A DNA stretch of 15,651 nucleotides. Origin: Deltaproteobacteria bacterium (lineage in GTDB: Bacteria > Myxococcota_A > UBA796 > GCA-2862545). Location: assembly GCA_019307545.1 (NCBI GenBank), contig JAFDJI010000132.1:1-15651 (forward strand), read 5' to 3'. Positions 6,632-13,243 of this stretch are shown piece after piece. Each line of letters opens with the position of its first letter. Within the stretch, counting starts at the first letter, position 1. A program made the translations under genes and the position numbers. The notes beneath the pieces were generated by a model. That model was not told the origin of the DNA and did not search any database. It was given only the letters and a program-made list of their open reading frames with translations.

Positions 6632-9064
6632 CTACAGGTTCATAGCGAGGATCGCGGCCATCACCCCGACGGCGGCGACCACGGCAATCCACACAGAGGC
6701 CGACAGCGGCTCCTCCGGCTCTTCTGCCAATTCCACCGCGGATTCCTCCGGTGCCTCCGGGGCCTCCGGTTCCTCCGTTACCCGACGTGGCTCGACCGGA
6801 GTGCCCGCCGGGGCCGGGGTGACCAGGTCCTCGGGTTGGAAGTCGCGCTCGCTCGGAACCTCGGTCTCGATTGCGGAGTGATCCGCATCGCGATCAAAGG
6901 GGCGACCGTCGAACGAGGGCACCTGGTCCGCGGTGTCCTCCTCGTCGGCGGCACGCGTAGCGTCGAGCAACTCTTGCTCCGAGAGTTGGTACTGCTTGGG
7001 ATCGGCCAATTCCGTTTCCTCTTCCGGGTCGGTGTCCTGCGCCGAGTCGGGGGCGACAGCCGTCTCCCCCGTCTCATGGTCCTTTCCATCGGCCGCACCG
7101 CGTCGCTTCTGCAGTGAATCTCGCTTCTCTCTGCGCCGCTCGTCCATGATCTCGGTGACGAGATCGGCCTGGAGGTCGTCCAACTCCAGCTCCGCGCCGA
7201 TCGTGTCCAGGGCCTCCCGTATGGCCAGCGCGAACGCTCGACAGCTCTCGAATCGCTCCTCCTTCTTCACCTGCGTGGCCGTCTGGAAGATGCGGATGAT
7301 GCTGTCCGGCTGGTCCACGACGGCGGCGACGGGCACGGGACGGGTCACCGTCTCGGCCGCCTCGGCGACGGTAGAGGCGTTGGAAGCGTGCTGCCCGGTG
7401 AGCAGGTAATGCAGGAGCAGCCCCAGGCAGTAGATATCCGAGCGGGGTTCGAGGTGGTCCATCCCGTAGATGTGCTCGGGGGAGGCATAGCGCGGCGAAA
7501 CCACCACCGCGGGCTGACCTTCCACCGTGACCGGGTGGGCGATGATGCCCACGGTGCCGAAATCGGTGAGCTTCGGGACCCAGGTACGCGCGTCGTGGAA
7601 CTCGCCCTGGATGAGCACGTTCTCCGGCTTGATGTCGCCGTGGGTCACGCCCTTTTCGTGGGCGTACTCCACCCCCTGGATGAGCCCGAGGAGCATCTGC
7701 AGCGCCTGCACCAGGGGAAGTCCCCCGGAAAACTCCCGGCTCATCACCCGCAGCAGTGTCTTGCCCTCTTGGACGAGGTCCAGGACGAGGGCCACGCGGC
7801 CGTCGTCCTCCATCACCACGTCGCGAGCGGAGAGGATGTGGGGATGCTTCAACTCCAGCCCCACCAGTCCCTCCTTGCTGAAGCGCTGGCGCCATCCGGC
7901 GTCGGCGTGCAGATCGGCGTGAAGGATCTTGAGGGCGACGGTGCTCCCATAGACCGTGTGGCGGGCTGCATAGACCGAACCCATGCCGCCGCCAGCGACC
8001 AGACCTTCGATGGTGTACGGGCCGAACTTGCTCCCGGCCTCGATCTCCGGTGTCTCCATGGCGTGGAGCGCCCGAAGCCCCTCGCGATACTCCCAAAGGC
8101 GCATCTCGAGGGGTGGCAACAGGGGGCGATCGGGCGGGTGGCCGGCGGCCGTGCCGAGACCGGCCACCGGGACGTCACGGTGCACCTGGTCGAAGTACAC
8201 CCCCAGCACCAACGCGAGCACCAGGAGCCCAGACGCCAACAGGCGGTTCGCCATGCCCCGGGCCCATCCCTCGTCGCCTCCGCCGGGTTGGCGCATCCAG
8301 CGTGCGAACCACCGGTCCACCCACAAACCGGCGGGCACCGCCAGCAGGCAGACCCGCGGGAACCAGCCCACCACCGCGAGGACCACGCAGGCGAGGAAGC
8401 CCAGCCCGATGCACGCCCGGCCGGCGATCACCGCCGCGCGGGAGCCGTGGGTCACCACCAGGGTGCGGTACCCGCGCGCCGCATCCTCCGGACGCTGGAA
8501 GGCCTGGGCCGCGAAGTAGCACCCGAGGATGCCGACGGCTCCCAGAGCCCACACCACCAGGGTGCGTGGGTTCGGCGTCACGTCCACCACCGCCCACCCC
8601 GCCAGGGGAGAGAGCAGCGCGTACCCGACTCCATTCACGAAGGGACCCATGATGGGGTGCCCCTTCCACAGGGTCGAGGGATGGGAGTAGAGCACGGCGA
8701 GTCCTGCACACAGCGCCGCCGCCACCCCTGCGAGGGGGTCCGCCATCACGGCGAGCACCACTGACGCCAGGAGGGCACCGAACCCCCAGCGCTCGATCCC
8801 CGCCGGCACAGGGATCGAGGCCCCCATGAGCACCTCGCCCTCGTCTTGATCCACCGCCGCATTCAGCCAGAGGGTCCCCGCGTGGAGGAGTGCCCACGCC
8901 GCCAGCACCCACCACAGGTCGCGCCCACCCATTGGAGTGAGCGCCCGGTCCCAGTGGGCCCAGCCGAACCCGACGAGCGGCAACGACACCACGTAGGGGA
9001 GCAGACGAGGCCGGGAGAGGACCCAGAGGGCGCGGACCAGGCCGGTTTGCGATTCTGGTGTCAA
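6632..9064 (-). CDS. UbiA-family prenyltransferase fused to Ser/Thr protein kinase with C-terminal membrane anchor
   Basis: 810 aa from a TTG that overlaps the hydrolase stop (TTGA), with GGAG five bases upstream. Residues 15-292 are a UbiA-type membrane domain with about nine hydrophobic segments. The first Asp motif is present as LNAAVDQDEGEV (68-78); the second is reduced to PEDAARGYRTL (192-202), with Gln where the first Asp is expected. After a ~45-residue linker, residues 348-620 are a Hanks-type kinase: Gly loop AGGGMGSV (357-364, first Gly replaced by Ala), Lys379, Glu398, catalytic loop HGDIKPEN (475-482, HGD instead of HRD), DFG (501-503) and SPE (528-530). Residues 655-788 are acidic and probably disordered, and 789-808 form a last transmembrane helix. 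There is no stop between the two domains, so the fusion is what the sequence shows. Internal starts at 8104 or 8059 could also yield a separate kinase. The prenyl acceptor is unknown. Confidence 0.8.
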   Translation of the reverse strand: MTPESQTGLVRALWVLSRPRLLPYVVSLPLVGFGWAHWDRALTPMGGRDLWWVLAAWALLHAGTLWLNAAVDQDEGEVLMGASIPVPAGIERWGFGALLASVVLAVMADPLAGVAAALCAGLAVLYSHPSTLWKGHPIMGPFVNGVGYALLSPLAGWAVVDVTPNPRTLVVWALGAVGILGCYFAAQAFQRPEDAARGYRTLVVTHGSRAAVIAGRACIGLGFLACVVLAVVGWFPRVCLLAVPAGLWVDRWFARWMRQPGGGDEGWARGMANRLLASGLLVLALVLGVYFDQVHRDVPVAGLGTAAGHPPDRPLLPPLEMRLWEYREGLRALHAMETPEIEAGSKFGPYTIEGLVAGGGMGSVYAARHTVYGSTVALKILHADLHADAGWRQRFSKEGLVGLELKHPHILSARDVVMEDDGRVALVLDLVQEGKTLLRVMSREFSGGLPLVQALQMLLGLIQGVEYAHEKGVTHGDIKPENVLIQGEFHDARTWVPKLTDFGTVGIIAHPVTVEGQPAVVVSPRYASPEHIYGMDHLEPRSDIYCLGLLLHYLLTGQHASNASTVAEAAETVTRPVPVAAVVDQPDSIIRIFQTATQVKKEERFESCRAFALAIREALDTIGAELELDDLQADLVTEIMDERRREKRDSLQKRRGAADGKDHETGETAVAPDSAQDTDPEEETELADPKQYQLSEQELLDATRAADEEDTADQVPSFDGRPFDRDADHSAIETEVPSERDFQPEDLVTPAPAGTPVEPRRVTEEPEAPEAPEESAVELAEEPEEPLSASVWIAVVAAVGVMAAILAMNL

Positions 9065-9870
9065 CCGCGCTCCCCGTGCGCCGCCGGGACCAGTCTCGGC
9101 ATCCGTACCGCGGGCTGCCCGCGCACCTCCCACAGGAACGCCACGATCCGCCGGGCCAGGGCGCCGGGCGATTCCAGGAACGGGCTGTGTCCCACCCCCT
9201 CCGGGCGCTCCACCCGGGCGTGGCGGGGGAGGTGCGCGCGAAAGAACGCCAGGCTGGCACGGGGCAGGATGCGATCGGACCGACCCCACATCAGCAGGAC
9301 GGGCATCCGGAGCCCCTGGAGTTCCTCGGGGGCGAGGAAGTGTTCCCGGGAGAGCGAGGTCAGGAGTGCTCGGTGTTCCGCGCGAGCGAACTTCTGGCGG
9401 ACGCCCCACGCGAGGAACTGGCGCATCAGCACCCGGTGGGCGAACAGGTCGTCTACGAAGCGCAGGGCGTCGGCGTGGCTCCGGAGGTCGAAGGAAGCCC
9501 GGAAGGCGTCCACCTCCCCTGGCGGCATGGGGGCGCCACTCGGAGACACCACGAACAGCCCACACACCTTGTCCGGGCGAGCAGCGGCGTAGCGGATCGC
9601 GGCGAATCCGCCCATGGAGTTCCCGAACGCCACGACCGGTTCGTCGATCAACGTGTCGAGCGCTTCGAACAGGCCGTCGCGCACAGTTTCGGCACTCACT
9701 CCAGCGGCCGGCACCTCGCTTCGCCCATGTCCCGGGAAGTCCGGAAGGAGGATCCGCCGCACCCGCCGTCGCATCCGGGGGAGCAGCGGGGCGTAGTGGA
9801 CCCCGGAGGAGCTGAACCCGTGCAGCATCAGCAGCGGTGGCAGGGCACCGTGGCCGCGAGCGTCGAGCAC
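9061..9870 (-). CDS. Alpha/beta-fold hydrolase (start unresolved; coding extends upstream)
   Basis: 269 aa from the first usual in-frame start, a GTG. Core motifs are clear in this numbering: oxyanion region LLMLHGFSSSG (13-23), nucleophile elbow GNSMGG (83-88, Ser85), acid Asp199 in WGRSDR, and catalytic His228 in GVGHSPF. This is the normal catalytic triad of esterases, lipases and acyl-hydrolases; the substrate is unknown. The coding pattern continues in frame upstream of the GTG (residues reading ADRLLDAALQLRGYRSRE, then VPTSVGRIHV) up to a TGA at 9993-9991, but no ATG, GTG or TTG is available there. An ATG at 9994 in the next frame would give a clean N-terminus if the AAA at 9985-9987/9988 lost one A. 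A CTG start at 9984 is another option. The downstream UbiA-kinase is translationally coupled, and the gene diverges from the acyltransferase. Confidence 0.87.
   Translation of the reverse strand: MLDARGHGALPPLLMLHGFSSSGVHYAPLLPRMRRRVRRILLPDFPGHGRSEVPAAGVSAETVRDGLFEALDTLIDEPVVAFGNSMGGFAAIRYAAARPDKVCGLFVVSPSGAPMPPGEVDAFRASFDLRSHADALRFVDDLFAHRVLMRQFLAWGVRQKFARAEHRALLTSLSREHFLAPEELQGLRMPVLLMWGRSDRILPRASLAFFRAHLPRHARVERPEGVGHSPFLESPGALARRIVAFLWEVRGQPAVRMPRLVPAAHGERG
9065..9075 (-). promoter_or_regulatory. Ribosome binding site deciding the TTG start of the UbiA-kinase gene
   Basis: Read on the minus strand, GGGGAG is followed by five bases and TTG. It lies inside the last codons of the hydrolase, and stop and start share two bases (TTGA), which suggests translational coupling. 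It is why the TTG was preferred to upstream starts in the same open frame, all of which lie within or beyond the hydrolase gene. Confidence 0.6.
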
Positions 9871-9984
9871 GTGGATCCGACCGACCGAGGTCGGAACCTC
9901 CCGGCTCCGATACCCCCGCAGCTGCAGGGCGGCGTCGAGGAGTCGGTCGGCCAGGATCGGGATGCGTAGCAGCGGGCACTCCAG

Positions 9985-9994
9985 CTTTGGTCAT
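9985..9994 (-). other. Candidate frameshift at the 5' end of the hydrolase gene
   Basis: On the minus strand an ATG (9994-9992) preceded by GGTGGA is followed by ACC, then a run of three A and G. As written this frame is not the hydrolase frame. With one A fewer, the reading becomes M-T-K-L-E-C-P-L-L-R and continues without interruption into the hydrolase. This may be a sequence error, a real mutation, or use of a non-standard start. Confidence 0.5.
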
Positions 9995-10035
9995 CCCGAT
10001 TGTCCACCACGAGATAGGAGGCGGTCCACACTGCC

Positions 10036-10045
10036 GGAGAGAGAA
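10036..10045 (+). promoter_or_regulatory. Ribosome binding site deciding the GTG start of the acyltransferase
   Basis: GGAGAGAGAA lies directly before the GTG at 10046, with the GGAG core six bases away. An in-frame ATG at 9962 would overlap the hydrolase N-terminal coding on the other strand and adds an implausible Ser/Arg/Pro-rich leader, so the GTG was chosen. Confidence 0.7.
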
Positions 10046-11038
10046 GTGAACAAACGGCTGGACAGGCAGGGTCGGGTGATGGAGTGGCTGCACGGCCCTC
10101 AGGGCGTCCGTTGGGGCACCAACCCCCACGACTACGATTCGGAAGCCGTCCTGAGCGCGATGCGGCATGTGCAGCGGTTCTTCGGCCCGCGACGATACTT
10201 CTCCATGCAGGTGGAGGGGCTGGCGCAGGTGCCTCCCGCACCGGTGATGGTGGTCTCGAACCACTCGGGCGGGACGTCAATCCCCGATGCGTGGGGATTG
10301 ATGCTCGCTTGGTACGAGCATTTCGGGGTAGAGCGGCCGATCCACCCGATGGCCCACGACATGGTGTTCTCGAACCGCGTCACCGGGCCGTTCTTCTCTG
10401 CTCGCGGGGCACTGCGCGCCGACCGGGAGCTGGCGATCCGCGTGCTGCGAGACTTCCGGCGCGACCTCGTGGTGATGCCGGGAGGTGACCTCGAAACCTG
10501 GCGGCCGTACCACGAACGGTACAAGGTCCGGTTCAGCGGCCGCCTGGGCTACGCCCGGATGGCAATCCAAGCGGGGGTGCCCATCGTGCCGGTGGCCCAT
10601 GCCGGTGCACATGAGACGCTGATCGTCCTCGCCCGCGGGGAGCGCCTCGCCCGGGCGCTGCACCTGCCGGAGCTGGTCCGTGCCAGCATCTTCCCCGTCC
10701 ACCTCTCGCTTCCATTCGGGCTGACCTTCGGGCCGTTCCCCCACATTCCGCCCCCCACCCTGCTGCGCTATCGGGTCGCGACGCCGGTCTACCCACCCGT
10801 CCGAGTGGCGCCTGGGGAGGAACCCCCGGAGGACGCGGTCCGTACGCTGGACAGGGCGGTCCGGGAGGCGATCCAAGGGGAGTTGGCGGTGCTGGCCTGG
10901 GAACGGGAGACGCTCCTCGAGCGCGTCGGAGCCCGGATCCGAAAGGCAGTCCAGTCGCCCGGCGCCGCAATTCGGGCACGGGCACCGCTTCGCTGGGCAC
11001 GGGAGGAGCCTGTTGGGCTATGCCCGCCAGGCTCCTAA
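10046..11038 (+). CDS. Acyltransferase of the lysophospholipid/DGAT-like (PlsC-fold) family
   Basis: 330 aa. Acyltransferase motifs are present in order: NHSGGTSIPD (72-81; catalytic His73 and Asp81 of the HX4D-type motif with changed spacing), a middle block with FSNRVTGPFFSARGAL, PGGDLE (145-150), and GVPIVPVAHAG (177-187). PGGxxE instead of the PEG of ordinary PlsC enzymes is the form found in DGAT2 and in phytyl-ester-synthase/ELT acyltransferases. Expected reaction: transfer of an acyl chain to a glycerolipid or long-chain alcohol at the cytoplasmic membrane; the acceptor is not determined. It diverges from the hydrolase/UbiA pair, together giving the parts of a prenyl or neutral lipid pathway (inference). 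The last ~20 residues (ARAPLRWAREE...) are encoded by a GC-rich palindromic repeat and are probably not part of the fold. Confidence 0.88.
   Translation: MNKRLDRQGRVMEWLHGPQGVRWGTNPHDYDSEAVLSAMRHVQRFFGPRRYFSMQVEGLAQVPPAPVMVVSNHSGGTSIPDAWGLMLAWYEHFGVERPIHPMAHDMVFSNRVTGPFFSARGALRADRELAIRVLRDFRRDLVVMPGGDLETWRPYHERYKVRFSGRLGYARMAIQAGVPIVPVAHAGAHETLIVLARGERLARALHLPELVRASIFPVHLSLPFGLTFGPFPHIPPPTLLRYRVATPVYPPVRVAPGEEPPEDAVRTLDRAVREAIQGELAVLAWERETLLERVGARIRKAVQSPGAAIRARAPLRWAREEPVGLCPPGS
10974..11035 (-). repeat. REP-like palindromic repeat, copy a (inside the acyltransferase 3' end)
   Basis: Read on the minus strand it carries GGCTCCTCCCG, then TGCCCAGCGAAGCGGTGC, then CCGTGCCCG. The same words in the same order occur in copy b (13908-13982), and the reverse complement of copy c (15536-15596) matches over about 45 bp. 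Here the element supplies the final acyltransferase codons. Confidence 0.65.
11005..11035. terminator. Strong hairpin at convergent gene ends
   Basis: GGAGCCTG (11005-11012) and CAGGCTCC (11028-11035) are perfect arms, and inside them GGGC pairs with GCCC around a TAT loop, with a small mismatch between. It ends just before the TAA of the acyltransferase and sits next to the stop of the DUF5916 gene on the other strand. There is no U-tract, so a factor-independent terminator is uncertain; it may instead protect mRNA ends. Confidence 0.45.
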
Positions 11039-11041
11039 CCC

Positions 11042-13198
11042 TCAGGGCCGGAACAGGACGCTGACCTTGGCGAACACCGTGCGGTCGTAGACCGTGTAGT
11101 GACCAGAGAGGGTTCCCGTCTCGGCATAGCCCAGCCAAAGACCCGTGCCCGGGTGGAGGAGCCAGGTAAGCAGCGCCGATCCCACGAAGCTGTCGTCCAG
11201 GGTGGTGCCACCGCTGTACTCGCCGATCAGGCGGGCGCCGAGGGTGCGGCTGAACTGGTAGCCCAGCTTCCCCCGCAGCCGGGTGGAGCGCTCCACCGGA
11301 TCGTCTTCCGGATCGAGCCAGCGCTGGCCGATCGAGGTGTCGAGCCGAATGTGCCGGGTGGGCCACAAGGTGAACCGGAAGTCGAGGCCGGTGGACTGCG
11401 CGGGAGCGAGTCGCGAGAAGTCGAGCACCCGGCCCGTATAGGCAACCGGGTTCATCTCCAGCCACGCCGTCGGACGGGCCCAATACCACGCACCGACGTA
11501 GCCGCCGTCCACCTTGATGGTGTCCTCCCACACCCGGCGGTGGCCGTACCACACCCCGAGCCCATGCGGCCCCTCGTGAATCTCGACCTGTGCCTGCGCC
11601 CGAGCCCAACCATCCCCGTCGGCCTCGGAACGAACCTCGACCTCGAGGAACGGCATTACCGTGTCTACGATCCCCGGCTCGAAGGTGTGGTCGATCCGCC
11701 CGCTCACCTGGCCGAGACCGGTCTGGGTTGCGAACCCGGTCTCCATCCGCAGGTCGGGGTGGCTCCACATGCCTCGCAGGAAACCGCCGGTATCGATGCC
11801 CGAGAAGCGGGTGATCTCGCCTGAGAACCCGTACCCCGTCAGGGCATCGCCGTGGCCGTCCGCGGTGTGGCTGGCGAGCGCACCGCCCGCGGCAATCCAT
11901 CGGTTCCCCAAGGGCAGTCGCACGTCGAGACCGCCGATGTCGTGCGAACCCGCCGGCCCCCCACCCGGAGGGAGGAGCCGCTTGTCGGCGAAGGACAGCC
12001 CCACGTAGCCCGACCCGAGCACGTCCACGGCGACGCGCGCCACCGAGTTGGCTGCGAGCGCCCCTTCCACGTCCTCCGGACCAAACCCGGGAGCACCGTG
12101 CTCGTGGACGGATTCCCTGGGGCTCTGATCGATCGCGTGGAGCAACCCCACGCTCACCCGCCCCTCCTTGCCTCCGACCTTGGCCCCACCCACCGGCTCG
12201 ACGATCGATCGGGTGTACAGGATCTCGTGGCGGTCCTCGAACAGGTCGAAGCCATCGAGGAAGAACGGCCGCTGCTCGGGGAACCAGAACGCGAACCGCT
12301 GGTTGAGGTCGATGGGCGCCTCGTCGTTCTCGACCTGGGAGAAGTCGGGGTTCACGGTTCCGGTGAACCCGATGTTCGGGGTGATGCCGAACCGGGCGTC
12401 CAGAGATGGGCGGAAGGCCTGCAGCGGCTGCCGGAAGCCGGTCCACTCCAGGGGGTCGCCGTCCGCCTCGCGGCTGCCCTGCTGGATGGCGGTGACCGTC
12501 GGCATGATCTCCAGGCCGCTGCCCCGACGCGGCGGTTCGAGCCGTAGCGGTGCGGCCTGGGAGAACACCGAGGGCGCATGCCGCTCGGTGATCGGAAAGG
12601 TGTACACCCCCATGTCGTGGATGTCGATCCGCTGGAGGATCAGACCCCACTCCTGGGGCCCGTCCACCGCCGGGTACTTGAGCGACCGGAACGGGATGGC
12701 CACCTCCAGTTCCCAGGTGTTCCCGTCCACCCGTCCCATCGAATCGATCACCGCGTCCCAATAGAAGTTCCAGCGTTCGGCATTCACCCGCAGGTCCTGC
12801 TGGACCCCCAGCGGGTTGAGGTAGAACACGTACCCGGCGCGCTGGTCCTGGAAGGTGTCCAGGAAGATGCCGATCTGGTCGTCCTGGTTGAGGTCCTCGC
12901 GTGGGGCCCAGCGGTACCGCACCGGCCGTGCATGGTCGACCCGCACCCCGATGTAGAGGACGCTATCGTCGTGCAGGATCCGCACCTCGGTCAGTCCCGG
13001 CGGCGCCCCCCCCTGGGTCGGTGAGGAGCGAACGAACTCGGTGATCGGCACGGCCTCGCTCCACGCCGGCTCGTCGAGTTGGCCGTCGATGGTGATCGGG
13101 CCTGCCATACGTGCGACATCGACAGCCTGCGCCATCGGAAGCAGGAGGAGGGGCAAGAGCAAGGGCGAATCCGGGTCAGGACCCCTCAGTGTCGTCAC
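11042..13198 (-). CDS. Secreted CBM9-like / DUF5916 outer-membrane beta-barrel protein
   Basis: 718 aa. A signal peptide spans about residues 1-25 (LLLPLLLLPMAQA, cleavage after AQA). Residues 33-220 match the CBM9-like fold at the N-terminus of this family (PITIDGQLDEPAW at 34-46, then DDQIGIFLDTF and a TWELEVAIPFRSL strand block). From about residue 225 the DUF5916 barrel follows, with the family signature NPDFSQVENDEAPIDLN and RFAFWFPEQRPFF (283-313). The end is rich in alternating aromatic/polar strands and stops at VSVLFRP, as in outer-membrane barrels. The role in the family is not established; transport or binding of a sugar-containing ligand is a guess from the CBM9-like part. The GTG start has no clear ribosome site; it was chosen because the next ATG (13135) would remove the signal peptide. 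The gene may be co-transcribed with the 164-aa gene 45 bp upstream. Confidence 0.87.
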   Translation of the reverse strand: MTTLRGPDPDSPLLLPLLLLPMAQAVDVARMAGPITIDGQLDEPAWSEAVPITEFVRSSPTQGGAPPGLTEVRILHDDSVLYIGVRVDHARPVRYRWAPREDLNQDDQIGIFLDTFQDQRAGYVFYLNPLGVQQDLRVNAERWNFYWDAVIDSMGRVDGNTWELEVAIPFRSLKYPAVDGPQEWGLILQRIDIHDMGVYTFPITERHAPSVFSQAAPLRLEPPRRGSGLEIMPTVTAIQQGSREADGDPLEWTGFRQPLQAFRPSLDARFGITPNIGFTGTVNPDFSQVENDEAPIDLNQRFAFWFPEQRPFFLDGFDLFEDRHEILYTRSIVEPVGGAKVGGKEGRVSVGLLHAIDQSPRESVHEHGAPGFGPEDVEGALAANSVARVAVDVLGSGYVGLSFADKRLLPPGGGPAGSHDIGGLDVRLPLGNRWIAAGGALASHTADGHGDALTGYGFSGEITRFSGIDTGGFLRGMWSHPDLRMETGFATQTGLGQVSGRIDHTFEPGIVDTVMPFLEVEVRSEADGDGWARAQAQVEIHEGPHGLGVWYGHRRVWEDTIKVDGGYVGAWYWARPTAWLEMNPVAYTGRVLDFSRLAPAQSTGLDFRFTLWPTRHIRLDTSIGQRWLDPEDDPVERSTRLRGKLGYQFSRTLGARLIGEYSGGTTLDDSFVGSALLTWLLHPGTGLWLGYAETGTLSGHYTVYDRTVFAKVSVLFRP

Positions 13199-13214
13199 AC
13201 GTCACAAGATCACA
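13195..13214. repeat. Three closely spaced TCACA words before the DUF5916 gene
   Basis: TCACA starts at 13195, 13202 and 13210 (TGTGA on the coding strand), at 7- and 8-bp steps, in the 45-bp gap and across the GTG start. It might be a regulator site or a slipped-strand relic; there is no independent support. Confidence 0.4.
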
Positions 13215-13243
13215 CAAGGTTGCGTCATCGCATCCGATCTTGC

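Noticed and set aside
4449..6692. 747-aa open frame on the minus strand opposite copy 2
   Set aside because: Same shadow effect as opposite copy 1; the Val-rich repeats mirror GAC-rich codons. It also overlaps the 3' end of the kinase gene.
7388..8764. 458-aa plus-strand open frame opposite the UbiA-kinase gene
   Set aside because: It is His/Gln/Arg/Gly-rich without domains, while the minus strand carries all kinase and UbiA motifs.
9962..10045. Earlier ATG for the acyltransferase
   Set aside because: It overlaps the hydrolase N-terminal coding on the other strand and has no ribosome site. The GTG at 10046 has GGAGAGAG directly before it.
9065..10264. 400-residue N-terminal extension of the UbiA-kinase frame
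   Set aside because: It is Arg/Pro/Gly-rich and lies opposite the acyltransferase 5' end and in another frame of the hydrolase, whose catalytic triad is intact. The TTG at 9064 has a good ribosome site.
10533..12761. 742-aa minus-strand open frame overlapping the DUF5916 gene and the acyltransferase
   Set aside because: It is an out-of-frame, Arg/Pro/Gly-rich reading of two genes with clear family signatures.
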